A stretch of 64,000 bases of DNA from Hydractinia symbiolongicarpus (lineage: Eukaryota > Cnidaria > Hydrozoa > Anthoathecata > Hydractiniidae). Below the pieces are notes generated by a model that saw nothing but the letters and a program-made list of their open reading frames with translations, was not told the DNA's origin and did no database searches. The stretch covers positions 9,672,001 through 9,736,000 of the forward strand of contig NC_079879.1 of the NCBI RefSeq assembly GCF_029227915.1, read 5' to 3'. Every line of letters begins with the position of its first letter. Position 1 is the stretch's first letter. Below are positions 11,933 through 25,800 of the stretch, piece by piece. A program made the position numbers and the translations under genes.

Positions 11933-14900
11933 AAGTGGATCTTTAGGGAATTTTATGTAGATTTTATATATTTTACTTTCGTAAATATTTAATTTCAAAA
12001 AAAAGTAAAACTTTTCGCGTGTTGGGTATTTATTTGCTGGTAATTCTTAATATAACCATTTTCCTGGAATGCACCTTGTTCGTGGCGCATATCGATTACG
12101 GTTGCTCTTTTTCTTATAAGCTAAGGCGAAGGAAAGTAAAAACTTCTTTTAAGTTATATTTAGTTTTTAAGTAAGATGTCCAAGAAATGTAACAGTCACA
12201 TGGTGACAAAACGTTTTAATTTAAATGTTCTTAAATGTCAAAAGATTTAAATGAAGAAGTTTGGGTACGAGTTACTTCTCGTGTTTTAATAATAAACGCG
12301 CGGCCTTATAATTTCACCGACAGGTGCAAAAGAGAATATTCGATAGTCTTTTTTATCATCAGTCGTTGCTAAAATACAGAACAAAAATGTCTACCAATGT
12401 TTTTAATCTCTGGCGCTTCATATATTTTCGTATGAACAAACAAAGGGGATGAATTTGGTAATAAAAAACTGCGAGCTGCGTTCACTATGATATAACTTAA
12501 TATTTCCTCAAATAAAGTCCCGGCAAAGGAGTGCTCTTCTGTAAATTAGTAAAGATATTAGAACCCATTTCCATCCGTAGTAGAGCTGTTCTGTAAAATA
12601 CTTACATAGACAATATTTACAGAGCTTTGAAAGAAAGTAAAACATAGTACAAAAGATTTCAAATTTGTTTTCGTGTTATTTTATTTTGGGTTATGAGTGA
12701 TCTTTCTGATATGTACCGTTAAAAAATAATTCGTTGCTATGTTATTTAAAATTGTGTGACATTTAAACTCTTTGAAGTAACTTTTTTTGTTATTGTTATT
12801 GTTGTTGCGTGAAGATTCTGAAGGACTTAGGTTGTATTGAGTGTTTTACATAGGAAATGTATTTCCAGAGCAAGTCTTCAATAATTGAGGAATGTTATTA
12901 TACTATTTTTTGTGTTTACAGATCAAATCGTAGAATTTGTGTTTTTTAAGTGCAGTTTATTTTTTTGACATCTAAGAAAATTCAAAATGAAGAAAAGTGT
13001 TGCCGTAGTTACCGTAGGGTCGTATTTAAATATTTTTTTTCTTTTTTTCTTTTTAAGATTCATGCAAGAAGTGGAGTAACATCGGGATTTTATTTAACGC
13101 AAATAGTTTAATATAATTGCCTAAATAAGAGAAATCTTTAAATTTTAAGTTGGAGGAACAAGGCGATGAGTCGGTCGACAAACTAAAATTTTACTGACGA
13201 CTATGATGTTTCGTCTTCTTTATTTGAAATGATCGCTATATATACACACTGGAGAATTTCAAAAAGATTTTTGTTCGTTATTTTATAATAATAATTTTTG
13301 CAATATTACAGACATGGATCAGTCATAAATTTACACGTTTTTGTATCTGAGAGCACATGAAAAATCAAAGAACTTTTATGGTTGTTTATTTCGTTTGCTC
13401 TACGAACTTCTTAGGATCATATCATGGCTTTAATATGAGAAATTTAAACACATCATCCTTAGGCGTTTTAAAATTTGTGTTTTTAAAAAAAGTTGTGCTT
13501 TACACTTTTTGTAAGAAAAACAAACTTCGACAAAGCTTAAAATGTTCTTAAAATGGCCTTAAAAACGAACTGAGTGAATATATTAGCAGAATCTTTTATT
13601 TTTAGTTCTTAGACACGCAACTATGCAAAGTTTAAAGGTTTTTTTAAATCATTCTAAATTTTTAACCGATGTTTTTGTTTAAATTGTAGATCACATCACA
13701 CAGTTCAAACGTTTTGGGGTGGGGATAAAAGATAATTTTCATAAATAAATACGAAACGTTGCATTTTTTGTAGCTTATCTAAGTTCAAGTGAACTTTACT
13801 GCGATCTGCTGTGTTTTTTTAAGATAGGAACAATGTTGTGGTTGTTTACGTGAAGTATAAACAGAAAAAAAATCCGCGGTATAGCGACAAGTCAGTCATC
13901 AAGTGAATGATGGTAGTGAGTAGATGGGTGAAATATTTTGTTGCAGAATTATTCATGTGATCTTTTCATTTTTATTTTGTGTTGTGTGTTTTTTTAGAAG
14001 TTTATTTTATTGTGAGTTTAAGTTTGATTTTCATTAATAATGAAGTATATTAAAAATAATAACGACAAAATATGCTTGCCGTACACTATTTTCCATATGT
14101 GTAATTTTTAATCAAAATTACAGCATTGTTATCTTATCAACTCTTTTACAAGTGAATTCTGGCAATGGCTAATGCAAATCAGGAAACCAAAGTCGATTAG
14201 TATGTTTTAAAATTATTTAAATAGTAAATGCCTTTCCCTATCATATTATCTTAGCGTTTATTTTTATTTCGTTTTTAGCTGTGAAAGCCCGGGTAAATTC
14301 TTTCTAGGGTTCCCAGAACCGCATGGGAATACATAGTAATAATATAAAAAGAATTTTGTTACAAGAAGAAGCCTGAAAAAATTTAGTGAAAATATTATTT
14401 CCAGTACAGACAAAAAGGTCATGTGCAACAAGTCCTGTTCATCCCTTCTTCCTATTGGTGCTGTAAAGTGGATTCTTTGTAAGGTGGTGAACTCGCAGGA
14501 GAAACGTTTCTAACAACACTGTTTTAAACTGATTTTCATCACACTTTTGATGAGTTTGTTGTGATGGTTTGTTTAACTGTTGATTGCACTACAGCGAGGT
14601 AACTGTAGTTTGGTGCATCATAATTCCATTGTAAACGCTAAATATTCAAATTATAGGTTCATTGTAACACATGGGTACCAATACTGTCAACTCGAACCTC
14701 CAAGATGTGTTTTTTTTTATTCGAGTCTCACGCAGTCAAGTTAAATGAAAACAAAAGCTTGCGTTGAGTCATCTCGCCCCTAGTTTGCGCGTTGAGGGGA
14801 TTCTTTTTTCTTATAGTGCAGCATACTTTATTCGAGTTCATGGAGTTCCACTAACTCGAATTTTGTATTCGGTTGGTTAACATACGAAAATACTATAATT

Positions 14901-15970
14901 TTTATGTTTTATAGATGCCGCGCTATCGAACTGAAAATCGTGTTGATTCGAACTTGCGTTTTTTTGTGTTTGATTAGAAATTAAATATAATTGATCATCG
15001 CTTAATTCAGACATCTTTTTTTTTTTCTCGTTGTCAATTTATACAGCATCAAATTAAAACATGTTTAATTACAATTTTGATTTTAAAATCAATCTAAGGG
15101 ACAGGAAAATCTTTACTGAAATTATAATTTTAAAAAGGGACAAGATAATCTTTACATGAACGATGCCACTCTCGATTAGTGAATTTAAAGTCTTTGTAAC
15201 AAGGTTTGGGTAAAGATTGATGTCATATACCTTCATTGTCAGCTTTTTGCGATTAAGTTTGACTAATTCACATGACAAACTACTGAGCCAAGGTTTCTAA
15301 ACTCTCATTATGTTTTTTTGGCGTCTCAATTTTGTCGTATATCCTTATAAATGGTTTAAATAATAAAACTTTTATGAGTCAATATTTTATGCTAGGATGT
15401 ATACAAGTAGTTTCCAGGACCTTTTTTGTGTGATTAAATACTTAAAAATAAACATGGGGTCGAGTTTATAGTATATGTATATTGTTGTATCAATATTATC
15501 TCCTTGGCTTTGGCTCTACCGTCATAACTGTTTTAATCTTGTCACAACCTTGTTTGTAGAGAGGTAATCTTATTAGCTACTGTTTATACTCAGCAGATGC
15601 TATTAACCCACCTTGTTCCCAATCTAAAACGTAACAAAGTAACCATAATGTTTCTTGAAAGGTTGAAATCTAAGTTGGGATTTTATAGATATATATCATG
15701 TAACTATTAACAACCTTTAGAAAGTTTGACAAATTTAAGAAAACAGAAAAAAATGGTAACATGATTGTGTGGTTGTGTTATGAAGAGTGGATGAATTCTG
15801 ATTTTAATTATTTTTTAAATTAGAAAATCACTCAGAGTAATCGCGGTCAATAATTGTTGACGGCTTCACAGAAGGTGTTATAAAAATACTTCACAAATTA
15901 TCTGTTTTCTTTTTACTTAAATCCCAAGGTTATGTTCTAAATTACTTTTATAATTAGAAAAAAATAAATA
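10219..15970. other. Gene-free AT-rich DNA (end of duplication unit 2, then unique sequence)
   Basis: From 10219 to 11932 this is the 3' part of duplication unit 2. From 11933 to 15970 no coding exon, RNA gene or transposon with recognisable ends was found on either strand. Short open stretches are AT-rich and lack protein-like composition. Part of it is presumably the HSPA12 promoter and 5' UTR; a possible acceptor (TATAATTAG) lies about 10 bases before the HSPA12 start codon. Confidence 0.5.
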
Positions 15971-18900
15971 ATGACATCATCAAGCGAAATTAATGATTTT
16001 GAGAGTACGTATTTAAATGGGTCAAAGAGTCGATTATCAATAAGCGGCCAATCTGATACGCTGAGAGATTTACTGGGTGAACGAAAATTTAGTGTTGATA
16101 GCTTGCATTTGGATTACGCCGAGAAAGAAGCAGACGAATTCATGAAGCAGATGTGTCGCCAAGACGACGAATCAACAACCACAAATGACAATGATGTAAA
16201 AACGACACGAAATATAGATGTGTATAAAGTCAATTCAAATGCTATGGACATCAACGGAAATCGAAAACAAAACGCTCTAGCGAGTGATATCAATAAAAGT
16301 CGGGAAATTCTATTGGTTAAGAATGACATGCCAACACGCTTGAATGATTGCAGTTCAGGTTTGGCTAACAAACGTAATAACGAGAATACCTTAAGTCATA
16401 TACATGAATTAGAAGAGGATATTAATCACCATAGCAACGAGCACAAAGATAACGATAGCACTGTGTTAGTGAGCAAGAAGCGTGAAATTACAAAACAATT
16501 ATCAGATACGAATCAACTGAAGTATTTAAACCAAAGAAAGAAGGACTTAAATTTTTTACAAGAAAGGTATTCACAAGCAATTGAAGATTTTAAAATCTTA
16601 AGGAGTAATTTATCAGAGAACATGGAAAGGAATTTAAGTCGTACGGATCAGTTAGGTTTTCAACACAAAAAGGCTGATCATTATCGAAGCTATGATGATA
16701 TTTTGAGAAACAACTTTGACATGTCTTCGCGTACACAGAGCGATGTTGCTTATTTAAGAAACAAAAACATTGAACGATATTCATCGCAAGAGAGACTTTA
16801 TAAACGCAGAAGTGATATCAATATAGACGAAAAACTAACCGACGAGTATTTTAATAACCCGTCACGCTTCACCAATAATAACATTGACATGAAGGGGCAT
16901 ACAATGATGACGTCACGAGGCAATTCGAGTGACTATCCAATGAGTATTGACATGCAAAGAGAACATCATATTCATTTACGCGATCAAGCCGCAAGATCAA
17001 ACTTTGAGAGATATTTAAGAGGATCTTTAAACCAAGGACATGTGGAGAATTCGATGCACAATAATAGTAATGGTTTGGAAGAACACGATATAGGATATGG
17101 TGGTTCGGGAAGTACGTCTCCAAGAGATTCCGAAATGTTAATGCCATCCGATCAACTCTCTTCACGCTCTGGCAGTATTAATTCACATCATTCCAGGACC
17201 AGTTCAGCTTTAGCTTCAGTGGATTCAGGTGTTCGAATGAGTTTTGTTGGTCAACACAACTCGTTAGTTGTGGTAGCGATTGATTTTGGTACAACTTTTA
17301 GTGGATATGCTTTTTCCTTTACAAGAGATTCGTCAAGCATACATATGATGAGGCGTTGGGAAGGCGGTGATCCGGGCGTAACAAATCAAAAAACGCCAAC
17401 TACATTGTTACTTAAACCCGATGGTAGTTTTCATTCGTTTGGTTTCGGAGCGCGGGACTTTTATCACGATTTAGATGCCAGTGATGCAAAGAAATGGTTT
17501 TACTTCGATAAGTTTAAAATGGCGCTTCATTCTTCCGAGGTTTGTACTTTATGTCAAGCGCCTAATGTTGTCGAATTGTAGAGAGGCCTGGACTATAACT
17601 TGGCGCTTTTTTACTTTAAAGATATAAAATTTAATTAATTCTGATTTTTAGTACCGCCTTGTTATAATAATAACATTCAGCTCAAATTGTTAAGGTAAAG
17701 GACTTGTTATGATAATGTTTTTATTATAAACATAACGTTACGAAGATAAGAAATCAGGCAAACCGTGGGCAGACACATTCAGTACATATTGTTATCAACG
17801 ATCAGAAAACACAATATGTATCATCTTGAAGAATAATTCTTTTCGTTTTGTAGTGTAAAAACTGCTCTGTTCTTTTTTAGCTTTTAACGTTTATTAGGCT
17901 TTAATAAAAACCACGTCTCATCATAGTTCACAATTTTTAAAATTTATGAAATTGATAAAACCAACATTGTTAATTGTCAGATTCCAAACTTTATCTACCA
18001 TTTTGAAAAGTTTTTGTTTACATATTTTTTCCTTCAAGGTTTCTTCATCAACTGATTTATTTCAGAACTTGCGCAAAACCACAAATTCATTTGTTTGTCT
18101 AGCTTCATTAAAAGTATCTAATTAAAATTACTTGTTTGCTAATTAATTAATTGTTTTAATTTATGTTACTGTAACGACCCATGATTTTATTGCACCTGAA
18201 AAGGGAAGATGACATTATTTAGCTTGAACTAAGAACGTATGCTTATATCATAGGATTAAAAACGAAATTAAAAATGGCGCAAGGTTTGAATGGGTGATTT
18301 TCTAAGGAATCTATACTTAATACAATAAGAAATAAAAATGTTTGAAATTTAAATGCATTTTCGTGCCCAGTACTCTTTCTATGTAGACGAAATATATTAA
18401 ACTTTGAAGCTTCGCTGGTGTAATTTATTAGAATCTTTCATACCAGATAAAAATAAGGTATAGAGAAAGATAGAACTTGGCAACTAGATTGGTCACCGCT
18501 ATTTCAAATTGGTGTTATGTTGTATAAAAAACTAAGGAAGACTGTTTTCTTGTAGGACCTTCACGCAGGTATTGAAATAAAAGCAGCAAACGGAAAATCA
18601 TATCCAGCTCTCAAAGTATTCTCACACGCACTACGGTTTTTTAAACAGCATGTTTTGGCTGAGCTTTCTGACCAATCAACAGCTAAGCTGAGTGAAGAAG
18701 ATATCACGTGGGTGTTGACTGTTCCTGCTATATGGAGACAACCTGCAAAGCAGTTTATGCGCACGGCAGCCTATGAGGTGAGGTTCCAGTAGTACTTGCA
18801 AATCTGTCCCTGTTTTCTGTTTACTTTTTTTAAACAATGATAATACGTCATCCTTTCTCGTTGATATCTTATTAAAATATTGAACGTTGACCGACATTAT

Positions 18901-21900
18901 TTGTCTGCTCATATCAAATGTCGCACAAAAGTATAATATAATTATGGATATAATTATATTCTCCTATAAAAAACTTATTTTACTTTTAAGTCACCTAAGG
19001 AAATTTTATTCGCTTGTTCGTTATTGTAAACTCATGACTCATTTTATTGCTTAGTCTTGACGAAATTTTCGTTTTTGTTTAAACCTCTTTCTCATAGGGT
19101 ATCAACTCTGCCAGGAAATTCAGACATTTTTTATTTCTTTGATATGTCAGGAAAATGTCAGGAATTATAGGTTTAAGAGATCAATCAGAACTATTTTTGT
19201 TTTTCAAAATACTGACGAAGGTAACCTTCAGAATTGTTCTCAGAGATTTTTTTATAATCTTTCTGTCACTTGTAATTACATTTTTATTTATAGGGTAGTC
19301 TCTAAAAATTTAAAATTTTCCTCCGAAATAGCGTAAAAAAGCAGGACATATGTTGAATTCTAATCAAAAAATGTCAGAAAAATGTCAGGAATTTCAGGAA
19401 AATAAGGAATTCAAATTGAGTCAGAAATGTCTTACAACATGCCGTGACTAACTGGAAACAAGAAACAGGAATAAAAAAAAAAAAAATTTGGCACAAACTT
19501 TTCAAAAAATGATTGCTTCAGCTCTTTTCTTATCTATTATTTTTTTGTTTTTTATTCATTCTATGTTATACTGACTCAACCTCACGCGAGTTACTATAGG
19601 TTATAAAAACTATGCATTATTCTAATTGAATTACCTTATCTATAAAGTATTTCTTTGTTTCTTTATATCTATTACATGACTTATCAATCGACACATTCTG
19701 ACATCGATGTGATTAAAAATCTTTTGAATAACAACTTAAAAATCAACATGTACTTCTTTCTTTCCTCATAATATAAATATATATTACCTTTCTGACCGTG
19801 TGTTTACGCCAATCTATCCAACTTTTTCTTGCTAGGAAGTTTTGGTGTTAAACCGCTACCATTTTAAAAGTGCGCCAATAAAAGACAATAATTCATGCAG
19901 TGTGAACGTATGTACGCCACTTTTTCGCGCCAGCCACATATCAGTAAGCAAAAAAAAGCCCAGGGAACGAGGTTGCGTACGTACGGTTTGCTATTCACAT
20001 GTTCTGGAATGGTTCTTTAAATCGAAAATTGTTCAAAATTTTAGAGATAAAAACTTTATACTCGAATAAAACAAAAGTAGACGAAATTGGACAAACTTAG
20101 CCCACTTCTATTTTGTTGCATCTATTTAAAAAGAAAAAATAGTTGAAACAAACTATTATCCAAAACTCTTTTAACATAAGTCAAACAAATATAATTTTGT
20201 TATTAGTCGAGGTTAATGATTGTAAAGTTGTCACAGGTGATTACTTCTAGACAGGCATCAGTCTGGCACGAGTAGAATAGATGTTTAATGAGACTTTTAG
20301 GATTCTCGGAAAGCCACTAAGAAAAACTTAAAATGTAAACGAATGTTTTAGGCTGGCATTGCTTCACTCGATCATCCAGACCGGTTATTAATTGCACTGG
20401 AGCCTGAAGCAGCTTCAATATTTTGTCGCAAATTAAGAATACGTGACTGTGTTATCGAGGATGATTTGAAAGCGAAAGCAGGCGATTATTCTTTAATATC
20501 TGAAGATTTTGAAGGTAAGAATTATTTACTAGACTCCCTTGGACTTTTTTTCTGTGTGTACAAGTAATCGCTCCACCCATGGAGGTAGGTTTATTTCTAC
20601 CTCCATGCTCCACCCTATTTCGTGACATACCGATTATTTATTGACATACCGATTAAAATGCAGGGAGTGATTAAAGAAGGCAAAAAATGTTCTGATATAT
20701 CTAGTTTATAACGAAAATATATTCAGTATGATCATGTTCAACGTCAATACGTAAGCGTTTTCGTGGTGCGAAACAAGAACACATAATGGCGTCAGGAGCT
20801 GTTTAAATATCTTCTGTGTTGCTATGATCAATGCTTCCAGAAGCTACACTAACTGAAAAGAGAGGAGCTTATTAATAAGTAGGGCTAACTTTGAAATAAA
20901 AAATAATTTAAAAGCTAAATGATACTTATTTTGTTTGTTTACAGGAATTACACAATATGTTGTGGTCGATTGCGGTGGAGGGACCGTGGATTTAACTGTT
21001 CACGAGCTAGATGTTACACAAGGAACTTTAAAAGAACTTCATAAAGGAACAGGAGGACCGTGTGGAGCTACCGGCGTTGATCGGGAGTTTGAAAAATTAC
21101 TGAAACGTATTTTCGATGCTGATTTTATCGAAAGATTTAAGGTGAAACGACCAGCAGTGTGGATAGATCTCATGATATCCTTTGAAGCAAAGAAACGCAC
21201 CGCAAGACCTGACAACCAAAGCCCGCTCAATCTTTCTTTACCGTTTAGTTTTATCGAATATCATAAGAAGCATAGAAAATGCTCCGTCGAAACTGCCGTC
21301 AAAAAGTTTAAAAATCCTGACATAAAATGGTCGTCGCAAGGCATGCTTCGATTTTCCGCAAATATTATGCAGGCTTTGTTCGAACCAGTTGTGAACGATA
21401 TTATTGGTCATATACAAAATCTGTTGACGAAAGCAAGTTTAAAACATGTGGAACATTTATTTTTAGTAGGCGGGTTTGCAGAGTCACCTTTGTTACAATC
21501 CAACATTAGAGAAGCTTTAGAAGGGCGTGTGAGAGTTGTTATTCCGAACGATGTTGGATTGGCTATATTAAAAGGAGCTGTACTGTTTGGGCTAGATCCT
21601 ACCGTCGTACGTGTCCGGCGGTCCGCCTACACATACGGCGTAGGAGTTCTAAATAAATTTGACCCTGAAAAGCATCAACAGTCAAAACGCGTTGTGAAGG
21701 ATGGTATAGTTTGGTGTAAGGATATATTCGATAGATTTGTGCGTGTCGATGAGTCGGTCGGTATTGGTGACCGTGTCACACGGAGTTACGCCCCCGCCCG
21801 ATCGAAACAGAAGTCAACTGTAATTAATATTTACTGCACCGAGAAACTTGATGTTTTGTACACAACGGATAAAGGCGTAACGAGATGCGGCAAACTACGA

Positions 21901-22068
21901 ATAGAAATGCCTGACGTAAACCCCGAAGATATTCCGATCGAAAAACGCGGGAAACCGCGAGAGCTACAAGCATCAATGATTTTTGGAGACACTGAAATAA
22001 AAGTTTCAGCAGTGGATGTGCTAAGTGGTAGAGCTGCAAGAGCGAATATAGATTTCTTAAATTATTAG
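15971..22068 (+). CDS. HSPA12: HSPA12-like atypical Hsp70 family protein with a long N-terminal extension
   Basis: Four exons join in frame: 15971-17539, 18556-18777, 20352-20514 and 20945-22068, giving 1025 residues against about 680 in vertebrate HSPA12A/B. The ATPase domain starts near residue 433. Phosphate-1 motif [13 protein letters not shown] has Asp438, phosphate-2 is [14 protein letters not shown] (Asp660), and the adenosine motif is [14 protein letters not shown] (Gly827-Gly828). The segments [28 protein letters not shown] and [14 protein letters not shown] are typical of HSPA12 rather than canonical Hsp70, and the substrate domain is of the short HSPA12 type without EEVD. The first roughly 430 residues are hydrophilic and Asn/Asp/Ser-rich, with a likely coiled coil near residues 170-225 and a Ser-rich patch near 375-420. 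HSPA12 proteins are cytoplasmic nucleotide-binding chaperone relatives; the role here is inferred only from the family. Confidence 0.93.
20578..20607. repeat. Short inverted repeat in HSPA12 intron 3
   Basis: CATGGAGGTAG and CTACCTCCATG form a perfect 11-base stem around an 8-base loop. It lies 64 bases after the exon 3 donor. It may be a fragment of a foldback element. Confidence 0.6.
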
Positions 22069-22874
22069 GATTAAAAATGAAAAAAAAACCTATACTGTTT
22101 ATGATAGTACCGGCTGCCTCCTTCATAATATTTGTGAATAAAATTTGGCCTTTTGAGAGTATGCAAAATCTTTTTTCAGTTGTTTTAGTTTAAATTTTGT
22201 CGGCGTGATTTGATAATAGTCATTCGAGAATTTTCTCTTTTTTTCATATATTATTGTAAATACATTTCTGTATAATTTAATTTATCTACTCGATTGATTT
22301 CACCCATGTAATTTATCCTGCTGGGGAATAAAACATGATATTGAATGTTTTAGTATTTTGAAAATAAATCATAAAATATACCAGTTTGTTTTCATGTGCT
22401 ATTAAAAGTTTTCAAAAGATACTCCATTTACTTTGGTAAAAATAGGACAGCTGTTTGCTTGTGGCTCATAACACTAACCACAATATCACAACCCCATTTC
22501 TACAACACAGGCCAAAAAAATAATAAACTGACATATCAATATGTATTATTCATATAATTTACAGGAGCTCCAACAGAAGCATTGCACGAATACTCGTAAT
22601 GGTTACAGTACGCACAAACGATGCTTGCTTGCCTTGTTGATTTTAGGAGTTGCTTCGGAATTCGGTTTTTACCATTATATAATCGGCTGCATGACTGGTT
22701 TTATTTATATCGGTGATATACGTGTCGTATCTTGGTGTATGATTGATCTAGATATAAACGGTTTGAACTCATTAGGGGACAATTTTTATAACAATTCTTG
22801 TTTTCAATCTTGTTGGTTACTAAAAGCTTTTGTTTCTTTATCTTCAGAGATAATTAAAAGAAGTTTCACACCTA
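22069..22874. other. Convergent 3' regions of HSPA12 and SLU7
   Basis: The two genes end tail to tail with about 800 bases between stop codons. AATAAA signals for the + strand gene lie near 22137 and 22327. A minus-strand AATAAA (22700-22705) sits about 170 bases after the SLU7 stop. An open + strand stretch at 22541-22894 runs over the end of SLU7 and is not protein-like. Confidence 0.6.
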
Positions 22875-25800
22875 TCATTTCTTTTTCTTCTTAATATAAG
22901 CAGCCATTGGATCCTCATAATGCGTTCTCTTCATTCGATAAGCTTCCATTTCTTCTTCTGTAGGCTCCTCGGTGTTGATATTCATGGAATGATAAGGTCG
23001 TTTGCGTTCGTCTAACTTCATTAGTTTTTCCACGGTTGCGTTCCGCTCATCCTCTGCTTTCAGCGCCTGCAATTTAGAAAAACAGAGAGCGTTTATTTAT
23101 GTCTCCAATAGATCGCTTAATTTTTACGGTGACTTTTTTCAGAAACCTTGGACAGATGTTTAGGTTGGTAAATCACGTCAAGAATGCACTACTTGCACAT
23201 TCTGCAATGTTCATATTAGGAAACAAAAATAAAAAAAATGGGGTGTGCTGACGTAGGCAAAAACTAGTATAAACCAAATAACCTAATCTTTTCCAGTACA
23301 TTTATAGTACTAAAAATTTCCAAAAAAATTCTAGACATTTCAGAACCGTTGGCCAACTTGGGTTACAATCTTCAGAATTCATTCTCCTTTCGATTATATT
23401 ATGTTCGGAGTTGTAGGTTTACTAATTAAGAAATGAAACAAAAATTCGTACTTTTTTTAGTTTTTCTTCTTTTGAACTCTCTTCTGAAACCTTCGATTTC
23501 TTTTCTTTTGATTTTGGATCTTTTATTTTTTCTTTATGTAGCTAAAAAATCAACTTCATTGGTGCAAGATCACTAAGGTCACACTACAACCACCAAGTTG
23601 CAACGAAGAACGAAAAGGTCCAGTAAAAACAGTGTAGCACTTAGTCATGCCAGCTAACACATTATACACATGTCAAAAAAATAACACAAAACATGGTTAT
23701 CTATCTCAGTGACCTTTTTTACGTCATAGCTTCAAATATTTACGGTCGAGTTCATATAACAAGCACGTGTATTTTAAGTTGAATAGCAAAAATCAATGTA
23801 AATTATTAAAAGGCTTACGAATGGCACCAATATAAGTAACAATTAAATCAAACCTCCACAAGAGACTTTTTATGCGATTGTGGTTCCTCTTCTAAATCAT
23901 CTGGTTTCGAAATTGTCACTCTGTCCAAAGGTGTGTCCGTCTACAGGTAAAAAAGGGTAAAACAACTTCGTTACCAATTCTACTGTGAACGCAATTATCG
24001 TAAGACAATGCAATCAACTTAACTTTCGTTGCAATGGATTATTGAAATTCCACAGGGTTAATGTATGAACAAAGATACCACGTAGGGCATGAGATAGCGT
24101 AACTAAATACATACATTTCGTGCCACTTTACCAGCCTCTCCTGTGCAGTAAGATTGTTTGATGAATGACTGACAACATGCATATCCCCACGTAAAATTTT
24201 CCCAGTATGATCCGAACACGCTCTAAAAGAAGAAAACAAAGAAGCGAGTGAGCGACATTAAACATTTTTTCTAAATTAATCAGTGAGCTTATTTTTTCAT
24301 TAAGCCACGAAACGGCGCAGTAATTTTTAGTGTATATGTTTCATCCAGATCAAGCTTATCAGGCGCAAAAATAAGCGAAAACTAACATCAGTTGATTTCT
24401 AACAAAGTGTTTCTACGACCTTTTTAATTGACACCGGTGAAGAATGTCTTACTGTATGGTTATTTATATATACATCCTCTTCGTATTTGGATTTTACAAC
24501 TGCTTTTTCCTGACCTAAATATGAAAACATACATCGAGATTTATCACATTGATTGAGTGCATATTCACACGGCGAGTTATCAATTGTTATCAAGTAACAT
24601 TTACAGTTAGAAAAAATTTATTGAGCATGTTAAACTTTCGTGTTTGACAAAACACGAAGTACTTGGTAATAAAATGAGAGAGAAGTGTGCTTACCTTTGA
24701 TCACTCTTCCCGTTCTTGAATATTCCACATATTCTTCCTGTAGAGCAGAAAAACAAAAATAAGTAAGAATAATAACACTTAGAAATTAAAATAGATCCGT
24801 GCTTAGAAATCAAATTCGCCATTTCTAAATTTTAAAACTGTTCTTTAAAAAAAGAATACTGGAATTCAACGACTTACAGTTTGTGCCAAGAGAAGTTCTT
24901 TTGGTGGAACTTTTAAGTGTTCTTCACCTCCATACTAAGAAAAGGATTTTGTTTAAGCAGAAAAAATCACACGTTACACATATATTTACAAAAACAATAA
25001 TGCTTTACCTTTTATGGGCAATTCAATTTCGCAGATGACAAAGCGAATTAAACAAAGATTGCAAAAATTAAATTAATGTTCCATTTTTTTTCGTGTCACG
25101 GTAAACATCGAAAAACCTACTCCTTGCACTATTCAGCAAAATTGGCTAAATTTGAATTCTTGTGAAAATTATTACCCATAGCAATTAGCTAGATGCACTC
25201 GGCGAAAAATAATAACCGTACGGGCTGTACGATAAGCAGACATTTTCAGAGGAGTGTGTCTTCTGATTTATAACAACCTTTACCTTTTCTAATATTCCAC
25301 CTTTTTGTTCTTTCTTATATCCATCTTTTTTCACTTTATATGTTTTGTGAAGAAGTTCAAGTTTTGTTGGATCAGCTAGTATGTGTACATCAGCGCCTCG
25401 TTCATACGCCTCCCATGCAAATACTATTAAAAATAAATGGGTATGGTTAAAGAACTGACTCATTTATTCTGGCGAGTAACAATTTAAAAGCAACAAGCTC
25501 GACACATGTGCAAGTAGAAATAGTATAAGAACGCATGAAAATGTTCTAGAAAAAAATAGTTTTTTACAGACATTAATCAATTAAAAGTCACAAAATTCCT
25601 TGAAACTTTTCCCATAATAATTAATGTTCTTTTTAAATTTGATAAGCTATTACTCAACAAAGTAAACACTATTGAGGATTTTTTTGTCCCGATGTGAAAC
25701 TTAATGCAAAAAAGGTGATTTAAATTTAGAAATAAATAAATATAACATCCAAGAATCTTACGCTGTGCATTTGCAACACTTTTAACATCACCAGAACCTC

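Noticed and set aside
22541-22894. Plus-strand 117-codon open frame
   Set aside because: It overlaps the last exon and 3' UTR of SLU7 on the other strand and has no protein family features.
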